Shown here: one piece after another, positions 43,530-53,469 of the stretch
Layout: every line of letters begins with the position of its first letter
How positions within the stretch are numbered: position 1 is the stretch's first letter
DNA from: Marivita sp. GX14005
Lineage (GTDB): Bacteria > Pseudomonadota > Alphaproteobacteria > Rhodobacterales > Rhodobacteraceae
Assembly: GCF_023370775.1 (NCBI RefSeq)
Contig: NZ_JAMCCQ010000002.1
Coordinates: 62,001 to 126,000 of the forward strand
DNA length: 64,000 nucleotides
Direction of reading: 5' to 3'
Notes under the pieces: generated by a model
Told to the model about the DNA's origin: nothing
Databases searched by the model: none
What the model saw: the letters and a program-made list of their open reading frames with translations, nothing else
Program-made: the position numbers and the translations under genes

Positions 43530-44018
43530 ATGGACCATGCACGTATCAGGACCGGTTTTGGCCTCGCGCTCATCGGTGCGCTGGCGGCCGGATGCGGCGG
43601 CGGCGAGCCGGTCGAGACACGCCCGGCCTCCGAGATTGCCGACGACATCATTTACCAGGACCGGATGCGCCCGCAATCGACGCTGTTCGATTTCTTCCGC
43701 AACAGGGGCGATGCCGGGCAGGTCGGTGCGGTCAACAAGTATATCTGGAACGCCGCGCTCGAAACGCTGGATTTCCTGCCGGTGCAATCGGTCGATCCGT
43801 TCACCGGGGTGATCACCACGGGTTTCGGCACGCCGCCGGGCGGCGGGCGCGCGTATCGCGCGACGATCCTCGTCAACGATCCCGCGCTCGATGCGCGGTC
43901 ACTGAACCTCGCGCTGATGACCCGCTCCGGCCCGGCGAGCGCGGAGACTGTGCGGGCGGTGGAGGATGCGATCCTGACCCGTGCACGGCAACTGCGCCAG
44001 CAGGACAGCCGGCTTTAA
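43530..44018 (+). CDS. DUF3576 domain lipoprotein
   Basis: A 162-aa predicted lipoprotein. The signal peptide ends LALIGALAAGC (lipobox). The mature domain (TLFDFFRNRGDAGQVGAVNKYIWNAALETLDFLPVQSVDPFTGVITTGFGTPPGGGRAYRATI) matches the alphaproteobacterial DUF3576 family, whose function is unknown. I chose the ATG at 43530, with GAGGG 9 bases upstream. In many Rhodobacterales this gene lies directly before leuS. Here a convergent glycosyltransferase gene is inserted between them and overlaps this gene's stop by 4 bases (TTAA). Confidence 0.87.
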   Translation: MDHARIRTGFGLALIGALAAGCGGGEPVETRPASEIADDIIYQDRMRPQSTLFDFFRNRGDAGQVGAVNKYIWNAALETLDFLPVQSVDPFTGVITTGFGTPPGGGRAYRATILVNDPALDARSLNLALMTRSGPASAETVRAVEDAILTRARQLRQQDSRL

Positions 44019-45277
44019 TCCTGCGGCTTGCGCACCGGGCTGATCCGGGCCAGCGCATCGACCCAATCCAGTTGCCGTGGCAGGCAAATGCCTGACAGGT
44101 CGTAGTTTTCCGTAACGAAGCGCCGTGCCGCCCGGCCGAGGGCGGTGCCCCGTTCAGGAGCGTCGAGCAGGGCGCAGGTTTTTTCGACCAGCCTTGCACG
44201 GTCGAAGAAATCGACCAGAACCCCGGTCCGGTCCGCCTCGATCACCTCGCGCACCGGTGCGGTGTCGGAGGCGACGATGGCGCAGCCTGCGCTCATCGCT
44301 TCGAGCAGGGACCAGGAGAGCACGAACGGATAGGTCAGATAGACATGGACTGTGCTGACCTGAAGCACCGCGAGGAAGCGCGCATAGGAAACACGGCCAA
44401 GGAAATGCACGCGCGCCCAGTCGTTATCGGGAATCGCCGGGCGCACCTCTTCGGCGAAGATCCGTTTCCACGTTTGTCCTGCGGGCGGTTTCGCGCCATA
44501 GCTCGTCTCGTCGCCTCCCAAGATCACGATCTGCGCCTCGGGCCGCCGGCGCAGCAGGTCGGGCAGCGCGCGCATGAAGACGTGATACCCGCGGTAAGGT
44601 TCGAGATTTCGGTTGATGAAGGTGATGACCTCATCGGCGCGCGTCAGGGTCCGGCCGTTCGGAAGCGCAAGTTTCGCCGTCGCATTTGGCGTGACGTGAA
44701 CGGTATCGATGCCGTCATGGCAGATCGTGATGCGGTCCCGGTAATGCGCGGGGTAGGTCGCGGCCTGAAAGCGCGTGGGGCTGATGCCGGCATCCATGAC
44801 CTCTTCGTGCAGACGGTTGTTGAGGTTCTTCATCCGAAGGCGCAGCGCATCGCGGCCCGGTGCGGGGCTGGGAAATTCCGGATCGAACCCGGTCTGGTCG
44901 GGGCCGGAGCGGTGATAAAGCTCGCAATAGAGACCCATCCGCGCCTCGGGCCAGACATCCTTGAGAAAGAGGCTTTCGCCCCAGCCGTGATGGGCGATGA
45001 TGACATCGGGAAAGAAGCCGGCGTCGCGCAGGCCGAGCGCCGCGTCATGGCAGCCGGAGCCGCGCAGGATCTTGGTTTCGAAATCCACCAGCCAGGGATG
45101 GATGCCGCGCGTGCTGGAGCCGGTGACGGTGTAGGGCAGAACGGTGACGCCGCGCCATTCGGCGGGTTCCGTGACCTTGGGCGTCAGTGCGACAACCGTG
45201 TCGCCGCGTGCGGCGAGCGCGGGAGCGAGATGCTTGAATTGGCCGGGGAAATTCTGGTGGATCAGGAGGATTTTCAT
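44015..45277 (-). CDS. Glycosyltransferase family 4 protein
   Basis: A 420-aa GT-B glycosyltransferase. The acceptor domain opens [33 protein letters not shown]. The donor domain has [35 protein letters not shown] and the nucleotide-sugar motif [26 protein letters not shown] (ExxxxGxP-like). No signal peptide or membrane helix is seen. The sugar and acceptor are unknown, but a role in surface polysaccharide assembly is likely. It runs opposite to the genes on both sides, which suggests an insertion between the DUF3576 gene and leuS. Confidence 0.88.
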   Translation of the reverse strand: MKILLIHQNFPGQFKHLAPALAARGDTVVALTPKVTEPAEWRGVTVLPYTVTGSSTRGIHPWLVDFETKILRGSGCHDAALGLRDAGFFPDVIIAHHGWGESLFLKDVWPEARMGLYCELYHRSGPDQTGFDPEFPSPAPGRDALRLRMKNLNNRLHEEVMDAGISPTRFQAATYPAHYRDRITICHDGIDTVHVTPNATAKLALPNGRTLTRADEVITFINRNLEPYRGYHVFMRALPDLLRRRPEAQIVILGGDETSYGAKPPAGQTWKRIFAEEVRPAIPDNDWARVHFLGRVSYARFLAVLQVSTVHVYLTYPFVLSWSLLEAMSAGCAIVASDTAPVREVIEADRTGVLVDFFDRARLVEKTCALLDAPERGTALGRAARRFVTENYDLSGICLPRQLDWVDALARISPVRKPQD

Positions 45278-45413
45278 GGCGCGCCGATGGGTGGTCTTGC
45301 CTTCGGTATGCCCGCGCGCCAGGGCGATCACAACGCTGGGCAGGCTTTCACTGGACGATCGGGCGGCATCGCCTTATCACCCGTGCCAAATATGCCATCC
45401 GAAGGACAGCCCC

Positions 45414-47999
45414 ATGTCGCGTTACGATCCCTCCGCCATCGAGCCGAAATGGCAGGATACCTGGGAAGCCCAGCAGACCTTCCGTGCCGAGCGGGCGGAG
45501 GATAGGCCGAAGTATTACGTCTTGGAGATGTTCCCCTACCCATCGGGCCGCATCCATATCGGCCATGTGCGCAACTACACGATGGGCGACGTGATCGCGC
45601 GCTACAAGCGCAGCACCGGGCATAACGTGCTGCACCCGATGGGGTTCGACGCGTTCGGGATGCCGGCGGAGAATGCTGCGATGGCGTCGGGCGGGCATCC
45701 GAAGGACTGGACCTATTCCAACATCGACACGATGGTCGGCCAGATGAAGCCATTGGGCTTCGGGCTGGACTGGTCGCGCATGTTCGCCACCTGCGATCCC
45801 GAATATTACGGCCAGCAGCAGGCGCTGTTCCTCGACATGCTGGAGGCCGGTCTGGTTTACCGAAAGAACGCGGTGGTGAACTGGGATCCGGTGGATATGA
45901 CGGTGCTTGCCAATGAGCAGGTGATCGACGGCAAGGGCTGGCGCTCGGGCGCGGAGGTCGAGCGGCGCGAGCTGACGCAGTGGTTCTTCAAGATCAGCGA
46001 TTTCAGCGAGGAATTGCTGGAAGCGCTCGATACGCTCGACGACTGGCCGGCCAAGGTGAAGCTGATGCAGGCCAACTGGATCGGCAAGTCGCGCGGTTTG
46101 CAATTCGCGTTTTCCACCATCGACGCACCCGAAGGGTTCGACCGGATCGAGGTTTACACAACGCGGCCCGACACGCTGATGGGCGCGTCCTTTCTGGGCA
46201 TCTCGCCCGACCATCCGCTGGCGCGGCAACTGGAGAAGGACAATCCCGACGTCGCGGCCTTCTGCGCCGAGGCGCGCAAGGGCGGCACCACTGCCGAGGC
46301 GCTGGAGACCGCCGAGAAGCTGGGTTTCGACACCGGGCTGAAGGTGCGCCATCCGTTCGATACGGCTTGGGAACTGCCGGTCTATATCGCCAATTTCATC
46401 CTGATGGATTACGGCACCGGCGCGATCTTCGGCTGCCCGGCGCATGACCAGCGCGATCTGGAATTCGCGCGGAAATACGAGCTGCCGGTCATCAGCACCT
46501 TCGTTCCGGCGATGGGCGAGGACGCGTTCATCCTGCCCGAAGAAGGCGGGCCGGCCTATGTGCCGCCGAAACCCGAAACGGTGCGCTACATCAATTTCTT
46601 CGCCGGAGAAGAAGCGCAGACCGGCGATGAGGCCATCGAGGCGGCGGTGGAATTTTGCGAGAAGAACGGCGTGGGCCATGGCGTGACCAAGTTCCGCCTG
46701 CGCGACTGGGGGCTGAGCCGCCAGCGCTATTGGGGCTGTCCGATCCCGGTGGTGCATTGCGATGCCTGCGGCGTGGTGCCGGAGAAGAAAGAGAACCTGC
46801 CGATCGAGCTGCCCTATGACGAGGACGGCGCGGCGATTGACTTCAACATCCCAGGCAATCCGCTGGACCGTCATCCAAGCTGGCGCAACGTGCCGTGTCC
46901 GTCCTGCGGTCAGCCGGCGCGGCGCGAGACCGACACGATGGACACGTTTGTCGATTCGTCGTGGTATTTCGCCCGTTTCACCGCTCCGTGTGCAGAGACG
47001 CCGACCAACATGGCCGATGCCGAATACTGGATGAATGTCGATCAGTATATCGGCGGGATCGAACATGCGATCCTGCACCTGCTCTATTCGCGCTTCTTCG
47101 CGCGGGCGATGCACCTCACCGGGCATCTGCCGGAGAAATGCAAGGAGCCGTTCAACGCGCTTTTCACGCAAGGCATGGTGACGCATGCGATCTACCGGAC
47201 CAAGGGCGAGGGGGGCCGCGCGGTCTACCATTATCCCGAGGATGTGGAGCTGCGCGACGGCAAGGGATTTCTGGCCGATGGCACCGAGGTCGAGATCATC
47301 CCGTCGGCCAAGATGTCGAAATCCAAGAACAACGTGGTCGATCCGGTGCAGATCATCCAGCAATACGGCGCCGATACCGCGCGCTGGTTCGTGCTGTCCG
47401 ACAGCCCGCCTGAACGGGATGTCGAATGGACGGCATCGGGCGCGGAGGCGGCGTTCAAGCATCTGGGCCGGGTCTGGCGTATCGCGGCGGAGGCGGCGGA
47501 GGCGGATGCGCCCGCAAACGAGCACGACGAGGCGCTGCTGCGCGAGATGCACAAGGCGATCCATGACGTGACGCTGGGGATCGAAAGCTTCGGCTTCAAC
47601 GCCTCGATAGCGCGGCTTTACGCCTTCACCAACGTGCTGGGCAAATCCGGCGCGGGCGGCGAGGCGAAACGGCAGGCGGCGCGCGTTCTGGCGCAGCTCA
47701 TGTCGCCGATGACACCGCACCTGTCCGAAGAAATCTGGGCCATGCTGGACGGCGAGGGGCTCGTTGCCGATGCCGCGTGGCCGGTCGCCGACGAGGCGAT
47801 GCTGGTGGAGGATACCGTGACGATGCCCGTGCAGGTCAACGGCAAGCGGCGCGATGAGATCACCGTGCCCAAGGACATGGCCAAGGACGAGGTTGAAAAG
47901 CTGGCGCTTAAGGCGCAGGGTGTGCAGCGTGCGCTGAACGGGGGCGCTCCGAAGAAGGTGATCGTCGTGCCGGGCCGGATCGTGAATGTCGTGGCATAG
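45414..47999 (+). CDS. leuS: Leucine--tRNA ligase
   Basis: An 861-aa class I synthetase that charges tRNA-Leu. The HIGH motif is in [21 protein letters not shown] and KMSKS in [15 protein letters not shown]. The CP1 editing domain with [22 protein letters not shown] is present. I chose the ATG at 45414 ([18 protein letters not shown]) because this is the family start. It overlaps lptE by 14 bases; leuS-lptE-holA is a conserved operon. Confidence 0.97.
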   Translation: MSRYDPSAIEPKWQDTWEAQQTFRAERAEDRPKYYVLEMFPYPSGRIHIGHVRNYTMGDVIARYKRSTGHNVLHPMGFDAFGMPAENAAMASGGHPKDWTYSNIDTMVGQMKPLGFGLDWSRMFATCDPEYYGQQQALFLDMLEAGLVYRKNAVVNWDPVDMTVLANEQVIDGKGWRSGAEVERRELTQWFFKISDFSEELLEALDTLDDWPAKVKLMQANWIGKSRGLQFAFSTIDAPEGFDRIEVYTTRPDTLMGASFLGISPDHPLARQLEKDNPDVAAFCAEARKGGTTAEALETAEKLGFDTGLKVRHPFDTAWELPVYIANFILMDYGTGAIFGCPAHDQRDLEFARKYELPVISTFVPAMGEDAFILPEEGGPAYVPPKPETVRYINFFAGEEAQTGDEAIEAAVEFCEKNGVGHGVTKFRLRDWGLSRQRYWGCPIPVVHCDACGVVPEKKENLPIELPYDEDGAAIDFNIPGNPLDRHPSWRNVPCPSCGQPARRETDTMDTFVDSSWYFARFTAPCAETPTNMADAEYWMNVDQYIGGIEHAILHLLYSRFFARAMHLTGHLPEKCKEPFNALFTQGMVTHAIYRTKGEGGRAVYHYPEDVELRDGKGFLADGTEVEIIPSAKMSKSKNNVVDPVQIIQQYGADTARWFVLSDSPPERDVEWTASGAEAAFKHLGRVWRIAAEAAEADAPANEHDEALLREMHKAIHDVTLGIESFGFNASIARLYAFTNVLGKSGAGGEAKRQAARVLAQLMSPMTPHLSEEIWAMLDGEGLVADAAWPVADEAMLVEDTVTMPVQVNGKRRDEITVPKDMAKDEVEKLALKAQGVQRALNGGAPKKVIVVPGRIVNVVA

Positions 48000-48474
48000 G
48001 CGCAGCGCGCTTTTCGCACTCGGTGCCTTGGTTGCCGGGTGCGGGTTTTCCCCGGCTTACGGGCCGAGCGGGGGCGCGTCGCGGCTCGCGGGCAACCTTC
48101 GGGTCGAGGCACCGAAACGGCGGGAAGGGTTCCTGATCGCGCAGCGGCTGGAGAACCGGCTGGGCCGCGACGATGCCGGGCGCTACGTGCTGAACGTGAC
48201 GCCGCAGACACGGCAGCTGGGCCTTGCCACATCGGTCGAAGGAACGACCAACCGTTTCCAGATCACCGGCACCGCGCGCTATCGGCTGAGAGATACCGAA
48301 ACGGACAGGATTCTGCGCGAGGGCGAAGTGACCAATTTCACCGGCTATTCGGCAACAGGCTCGACCGTGGCGACGCTGGCCGCGGAACGGGATGCCGAAG
48401 CGCGGCTGATGGTGATCCTCGCCGATCAGATTGTTGATCGGCTGATCCTGTCGGCGGGCGGCCTTCCGGGATGA
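47986..48474 (+). CDS. lptE: LPS assembly lipoprotein LptE
   Basis: A 162-aa outer-membrane lipoprotein that plugs the LptD barrel during lipopolysaccharide export. The signal ends [11 protein letters not shown] (lipobox), followed by [13 protein letters not shown], typical of LptE. The domain has the expected alpha/beta pattern. It sits in the conserved leuS-lptE-holA order, overlapping leuS by 14 bases and holA by 4 bases. Confidence 0.92.
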   Translation: MSWHRRSALFALGALVAGCGFSPAYGPSGGASRLAGNLRVEAPKRREGFLIAQRLENRLGRDDAGRYVLNVTPQTRQLGLATSVEGTTNRFQITGTARYRLRDTETDRILREGEVTNFTGYSATGSTVATLAAERDAEARLMVILADQIVDRLILSAGGLPG

Positions 48475-49496
48475 AACTTTCCGCGCGCGAGGCGGCGGGG
48501 TATTTCGCCAAGCCCGATCCCGACAAGACAGGTGTTCTGATCTTCGGCGAAGACACGATGCGCGTCGCGCTCAAGCGGCAGGAGATGATCGCGGCGCTGA
48601 TCGGCCCCGAAGGCGAGGCGGAGATGCGGCTGACGCGGATCCCGGCGGCCGAATTGCGGCGCGAGCCGGCGCTGCTGGGCGACGCGATCAAGGCGGTCGG
48701 GTTCTTCCCCGGCCCGCGCGTTGCCTTTGTCGAGGACGCGACGGACACGGCGGCCAAGGCGATTGCCGCCGCGCTTGAGGATTGGCAGCCGGGCGATGCG
48801 CAGATCGTCGTGACGGCCGGGCAATTGACGGCGAAATCGGCGCTTCGCAAGTTGTTTGAGGGTCATCCAAACGCCTATGCCGCCGCGCTTTACAACGACC
48901 CGCCCAGCCGCGCCGAGATCGAGGCGGAACTGACCCGCGCGGACCTTGCGCGCCCCGATGGCACGGCGATGGAAATGCTGACGGCGCTGTCGCGGGAGCT
49001 CGATCCGGGGGATTTTCGCCAGACGCTGCAGAAGATCGCGCTTTACAAGCTGGGCGACGACACGCCCCTGAGCCCCGAGGAAGTGACGCTTTGCGCGCCC
49101 GGCTCGACGGAGGCGGATCTGGACGATGTGCTCAATATCGTGGCCGAGGGGCGCAGCGGGGAGATCGGCCCCGTGATGGCGCGGCTGGAAGCGCAGGGCA
49201 TGGCGGCGGTGACGCTGCTCATCATGGCGACACGGCATTTCAAGGCGCTGCATCGCGCTGCGTCCGATCCCGGCGGGGTTGGGCAGGGGATGGGGCGGCT
49301 GCGCCCGCCGGTATTCGGTCCGCGCCGCGATCGGATGGCGCGGCAGGCGTCGGGTTGGGAGATGCACCGGCTGGAACAGGCGCTGAGGCTGCTGCTGGAA
49401 ACCGATCTGTCACTGCGCTCGGCCGGGCAGCACGGGCCGGCGCTGGCGATCGTGGAGCGCGCGTTCATCCGGTTGTCGATGCTGGCACGGCGGTGA
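48471..49496 (+). CDS. holA: DNA polymerase III subunit delta
   Basis: HolA opens the beta clamp in the clamp loader. The 341-aa protein lacks an active P-loop, as delta subunits do. Its segments [39 protein letters not shown] (start) and HFKALHRAASDPGGVGQGMGRLRPPVFGPRRDRMARQASGWEMHRLEQALRLLLETDLSLRS (collar domain) match the alphaproteobacterial family. It overlaps the lptE stop by 4 bases (ATGA) and ends the operon. Confidence 0.94.
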   Translation: MKLSAREAAGYFAKPDPDKTGVLIFGEDTMRVALKRQEMIAALIGPEGEAEMRLTRIPAAELRREPALLGDAIKAVGFFPGPRVAFVEDATDTAAKAIAAALEDWQPGDAQIVVTAGQLTAKSALRKLFEGHPNAYAAALYNDPPSRAEIEAELTRADLARPDGTAMEMLTALSRELDPGDFRQTLQKIALYKLGDDTPLSPEEVTLCAPGSTEADLDDVLNIVAEGRSGEIGPVMARLEAQGMAAVTLLIMATRHFKALHRAASDPGGVGQGMGRLRPPVFGPRRDRMARQASGWEMHRLEQALRLLLETDLSLRSAGQHGPALAIVERAFIRLSMLARR

Positions 49497-49584
49497 CGGG
49501 GCGCAAACCCGTGGCAAGATGTCGGGATTGCCCATCTGCCATTTCTTCACCGATGCTTTACACTGGGGGTGATAGGGAGGCCCC

Positions 49585-52350
49585 ATGACTGACACGATCC
49601 GCTTTACTCTCGACGGCAAGGATGTGGAGGCCCGCCCGGGCGAGACGATCTGGGAGGTCGCCAATGGGCGCGGGTTGAAGATCCCGCATCTGTGCCACAC
49701 CCCCGCACCGGGCTACCGGCCCGATGGCAATTGCCGCGCGTGCATGGTCGAGGTTGAGGGCGAACGCGTTCTGGTCGCTTCCTGCATTCGCGAACCGCAG
49801 GAAGGGATGGTCGTCACCACCGATTCGGCGCGAGCGAAAAACGCGCGGAAGATGGTGATCGAACTGCTCGCCGCCGATCAGCCGGAACAGGAGGCCGCGC
49901 ATGATCGCTCTTCGCGGTTCTGGGACACCGCGCATGACGCCGGCGTCGCCGAGAGCCGCTTTCCGACGCTGGATGCCGAGCGCATCCCGTTGCTCGACGA
50001 CAGCCATGTGGCGATGCGGGTCAATCTGGATGCCTGTATTCAATGCGGTCTGTGCGTGCGCGCCTGCCGCGAGGTGCAGGTGAACGATGTGATCGGCATG
50101 GCCGGGCGCGGGCATGACGCGTATCCGGTGTTCGACTTCGACGATCCGATGGGGGAAAGCACCTGCGTCGCCTGCGGCGAATGTGTGCAGGCTTGCCCGA
50201 CCGGCGCGCTGATGCCTGCGAGCGTGGTTGACGAGGAACAGATCGGCGACAGCGCGGATTTCGAGCGTGCGGTAAACAGCATCTGCCCGTTCTGCGGCGT
50301 GGGATGTCAGGTCTCGCTCAAGTTCAAGGACGGCAAGGTCAAATATGTGGACGGGATCAACGGGCCGGCGAATGAGGGGCGGCTTTGCGTCAAGGGGCGG
50401 TTCGGGTTCGATTACATCCACCACCCGCACCGGCTGACCAAACCGCTGATCCGGCGCGAGGACGCGCCGGAGAAGGGGCTGAATGTCGATCCAGAGAACT
50501 GGCAGGAGGTGTTTCGCGAGGCAAGCTGGGACGAGGCGCTGGATGTCGCAGCAAGCAGCCTGAAAGGGCGCGGGCGCGAGGTGGCGGGTTTCGGTTCGGC
50601 CAAATGCACCAACGAGGAAGCGTATCTGTTCCAGAAGTTCATTCGGCAGGGCTTTGGCCATAACAATGTCGATCACTGCACCCGGCTTTGTCATGCGTCC
50701 TCGGTCTCGGCGCTTTTGGAAAACGTCGGCTCGGGCGCGGTGACGGCCACCTTCAACGAGATCGAGAATGCGGATGTGGCGATCATCATCGGCGCGAACC
50801 CGGTGGAGAATCATCCCGTCGCCGCGACCTATTTCAAGCAGTTCACGAAACGCGGCGGCAAGCTCATCGTGATGGATCCGCGCGGTGTTGGCCTGCGGCG
50901 GTTCGCGACGCATATGCTGCAATTCCGGCCCGGCGCGGATGTGTCGATGCTCAACGCGATCATGCATGTGATCGTGGAGGAAGGGCTTTACGACAAGCAA
51001 TATATCGAGGCCTATACCGAGAATTGGGAGGCCGAAAAGGCCCATCTGGCCGATTTTCCACCCGAGAAGATGGCCGCCATCTGCGGCATAGACGCCGAAA
51101 CCCTGCGGACCGTCGCGCGGGAATTCGCGACCGCAAAGGCGGGGATGATCTTCTGGGGCATGGGCGTGAGCCAGCATATCCACGGCACCGACAATTCGCG
51201 CTGCCTCATCAGTCTTGCGCTCATGACGGGGCATGTGGGCCGTCCCGGCACGGGGCTGCACCCGCTGCGCGGGCAGAACAACGTGCAGGGCGCGTCGGAT
51301 GCGGGGCTGATCCCGATGTTCCTGCCGGATTATCAAAGCGTGACCGACGACGGCGTGCGCCGCGCCTTTACCGAGGTTTGGGACACGGGCGATTTCTCGT
51401 CCAAGAAGGGCCTGACAGTGACCGAGATCATGGATGCGGTGCATGACGGCGATATCAAGGCGATGTATATCCTTGGCGAAAACCCCGCGATGTCGGACCC
51501 GGATGTGGAACATGCGCGCGCCGCTTTGGCCAAGCTGGATCATCTGGTGGTGCAGGATATCTTCCTGACCGAAACGGCGAATTACGCCGATGTGATCCTG
51601 CCCGCCAGCGCGTTCTACGAAAAGACCGGCACTGTGACCAATACCAACCGGCAGGTCCAGATGGGCCGGGCGGCGGTGGCGCCGCCGGGCGAGGCGCGGG
51701 AGGATTGGCGGATCGAGGTCGAACTGGCGCGGCGCTGCGGGCTCGATTGGCACTATGACAGCCCGGCGGATGTGTTCGCTGAAATGGCGCTGAACATGCC
51801 GAGCCTGAACAACATCACCTGGGAGCGGCTGGAGCGCGAGGGGGCGGTGACCTACCCGTCGCTGTCGCCCGAGGACCCCGGCCAGCCCATCGTGTTCGGA
51901 GATGGGTTCCCGCGCGCCGAGGGGCGGGCCCGGTTCACTCCCGCAAGTATCGTGCCGCCCGACGATGTGCCGGATGCGGACTATCCGATGATCCTGACCA
52001 CGGGGCGGCAGCTGGAGCACTGGCATACCGGATCGATGACGCGGCGGGCCAGCGTTCTGGATGCGGTGGAGCCGGAGGCGAACTGCTCGCTGCATCCCTC
52101 CACGCTGCGCAAGCTGGGGGTCGAACCCGGCGGCCATGTGCGGCTGACGACCAAGCGCGGGTCGGTGACGGTGATGGCGCGGGCCGACAGGGCGATTGCG
52201 CCGGACATGGTGTTCCTGCCTTTCGCCTATGTCGAAGCGGCCGCGAACATCCTGACAAACCCGGCGCTCGATCCCTATGGCAAGATCCCGGAATTCAAGT
52301 TTTCCGCCGTCCGGGTCGAGCCGGCGGAGGCCGGCATGGCGGCGCAATAG
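49585..52350 (+). CDS. fdhF: Formate dehydrogenase alpha subunit (Mo-bisPGD, lone)
   Basis: A 921-aa iron-sulfur molybdoenzyme catalytic subunit that oxidises formate to CO2. It has an N-terminal [2Fe-2S] domain (CHTPAPGYRPDGNCRAC), two [4Fe-4S] ferredoxin clusters (CIQCGLCVRAC, CVACGECVQAC), and a further cluster (CPFCGVGC). The molybdopterin domains follow. C369-H370 (TRLCH) aligns with the catalytic Cys-His pair of the Rhodobacter capsulatus FdsA. No diaphorase (FdsB), FdsG, fdhD or accessory gene lies beside it, unlike the usual fds operon. The electron acceptor is therefore unclear. Confidence 0.92.
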   Translation: MTDTIRFTLDGKDVEARPGETIWEVANGRGLKIPHLCHTPAPGYRPDGNCRACMVEVEGERVLVASCIREPQEGMVVTTDSARAKNARKMVIELLAADQPEQEAAHDRSSRFWDTAHDAGVAESRFPTLDAERIPLLDDSHVAMRVNLDACIQCGLCVRACREVQVNDVIGMAGRGHDAYPVFDFDDPMGESTCVACGECVQACPTGALMPASVVDEEQIGDSADFERAVNSICPFCGVGCQVSLKFKDGKVKYVDGINGPANEGRLCVKGRFGFDYIHHPHRLTKPLIRREDAPEKGLNVDPENWQEVFREASWDEALDVAASSLKGRGREVAGFGSAKCTNEEAYLFQKFIRQGFGHNNVDHCTRLCHASSVSALLENVGSGAVTATFNEIENADVAIIIGANPVENHPVAATYFKQFTKRGGKLIVMDPRGVGLRRFATHMLQFRPGADVSMLNAIMHVIVEEGLYDKQYIEAYTENWEAEKAHLADFPPEKMAAICGIDAETLRTVAREFATAKAGMIFWGMGVSQHIHGTDNSRCLISLALMTGHVGRPGTGLHPLRGQNNVQGASDAGLIPMFLPDYQSVTDDGVRRAFTEVWDTGDFSSKKGLTVTEIMDAVHDGDIKAMYILGENPAMSDPDVEHARAALAKLDHLVVQDIFLTETANYADVILPASAFYEKTGTVTNTNRQVQMGRAAVAPPGEAREDWRIEVELARRCGLDWHYDSPADVFAEMALNMPSLNNITWERLEREGAVTYPSLSPEDPGQPIVFGDGFPRAEGRARFTPASIVPPDDVPDADYPMILTTGRQLEHWHTGSMTRRASVLDAVEPEANCSLHPSTLRKLGVEPGGHVRLTTKRGSVTVMARADRAIAPDMVFLPFAYVEAAANILTNPALDPYGKIPEFKFSAVRVEPAEAGMAAQ

Positions 52351-52413
52351 CGGGAACCCGGCGATCGAGCGCGCGTTGATCCTTTAGAAACGCAACGTTC
52401 AGGAGGATGCCTC

Positions 52414-52764
52414 ATGTTACGCTCAACGTCCATTGCCGCCCTGTTGATGGCAACACCGCTCGCCGCGCAGGATGCCGAGGTCGGCACTGCCGGCCCGAAA
52501 GACACGCGCGACGGCACCTATATGCAAAGCGTGGACGATGTCGATGTCTACAACACGAATGGCGAGATGATCGGCGAGATCGAGGAAATCCTCGTCGATC
52601 AGGATGGCAAGCCAGCCGGTTTCGTGATCGAGTTCGGCGGCTTTCTGGGCCTTGCGGATTCCGATGTCGCGGTGCCGCTCGATGCGCTGGAATGGGAAGG
52701 TTCGCATTACGTGTCGAAAATGACCGCAGAGCAGCTCAAGAAGCTGCGACCGTGGGACGAATGA
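52414..52764 (+). CDS. Exported PRC-barrel domain protein
   Basis: A 116-aa protein with a short signal peptide (MLRSTSIAALLMATPLAAQDAE) and one PRC-barrel: DVDVYNTNGEMIGEIEEILVDQDGKPAGFVIEFGGFLGLADSDVAVPLDALEWEG. PRC-barrels mediate protein or RNA contacts; periplasmic ones in this group are of unknown role. AGGAGG precedes the ATG. It is 63 bases after the formate dehydrogenase gene and only 3 bases from the convergent response regulator stop. A functional link to either is unproven. Confidence 0.85.
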   Translation: MLRSTSIAALLMATPLAAQDAEVGTAGPKDTRDGTYMQSVDDVDVYNTNGEMIGEIEEILVDQDGKPAGFVIEFGGFLGLADSDVAVPLDALEWEGSHYVSKMTAEQLKKLRPWDE

Positions 52765-52767
52765 TCG

Positions 52768-53469
52768 TCATTCCCAGCTGACATCGGCCAGAAAGATATA
52801 ACCCGCGCCATAGATCGTCTTGATCAGGCGCGGGTTTTTCGGATCCTCGCGCAGCTTGGTTCGCAGGCGCGAGATGCGCACGTCCATCGCCCGGTCGAAG
52901 CTCGCCCCGGCTGCGCCGCCGAGCCTGTCTTGCATGTAGTCTCGGGTGATGAGCCGGTTCGGACTTTCGAGAAACAGCCTCAGAACCTCTCCCTCGGCAT
53001 GTGAAAAGGGCGTTTCCTGCCCGCTTTCGTCGCGCAGCGAATAACGGTCGAAATGCGCCGTCCAGCCGTTGAACCGCGCGACTTGCCCGCTTTGCGCCGG
53101 GGCGGCGCGGGTGCGCAGGCGGGCGCGCACGCGAGCGACGACCTCGGCCGGATCGAATGGTTTGATGATGTAGTCATCCGCGCCAAGCTCAAGCCCGGTG
53201 ATCCGGTCCTGAACCTGCGCGCGGCCTGAAATGATGATGACGGTCGCGCCCTTCTCCAGCGCCAGCCGATGCACAAGGCTGAGCCCGTCGCGGTCCGGCA
53301 AACCAAGATCCACAAGGCAGATATCGGGTGCGGTGCGGCGCAGCGCAGCCTCGAAATCGGCGGCGCGTCCGAAACTTTGCGTCGCGAAGCCGGCATCCTG
53401 CAATGCTTCGGACAGCATCGTGCGGATGGCCGGTTCATCATCCAGAATAGCGATCATCGGCCGGGTCAT
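52768..53469 (-). CDS. OmpR-family response regulator
   Basis: A 233-aa two-component regulator. The receiver has the acidic pair D10-D11, phosphoacceptor D54 (CLVDLGLPD) and the Lys in IIKPFD. The output domain is a winged helix of the OmpR/PhoB type (LITRDYMQDRLGG...DRAMDVRISRLRTKLREDPKNPRLIKTIYGAGYIF). It overlaps the upstream kinase gene by 4 bases (ATGA), so the two are surely partners. The signal and targets are not readable. Confidence 0.93.
   Translation of the reverse strand: MTRPMIAILDDEPAIRTMLSEALQDAGFATQSFGRAADFEAALRRTAPDICLVDLGLPDRDGLSLVHRLALEKGATVIIISGRAQVQDRITGLELGADDYIIKPFDPAEVVARVRARLRTRAAPAQSGQVARFNGWTAHFDRYSLRDESGQETPFSHAEGEVLRLFLESPNRLITRDYMQDRLGGAAGASFDRAMDVRISRLRTKLREDPKNPRLIKTIYGAGYIFLADVSWE

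Noticed and set aside
45348-47720. Open frame of about 790 codons antisense to leuS
   Set aside because: It is a shadow of leuS. It has no domain, signal or ribosome binding site.
49558-52347. Open frame of about 929 codons antisense to the formate dehydrogenase gene
   Set aside because: It mirrors fdhF exactly and is rich in His, Arg and Asp runs typical of antisense shadow translation.
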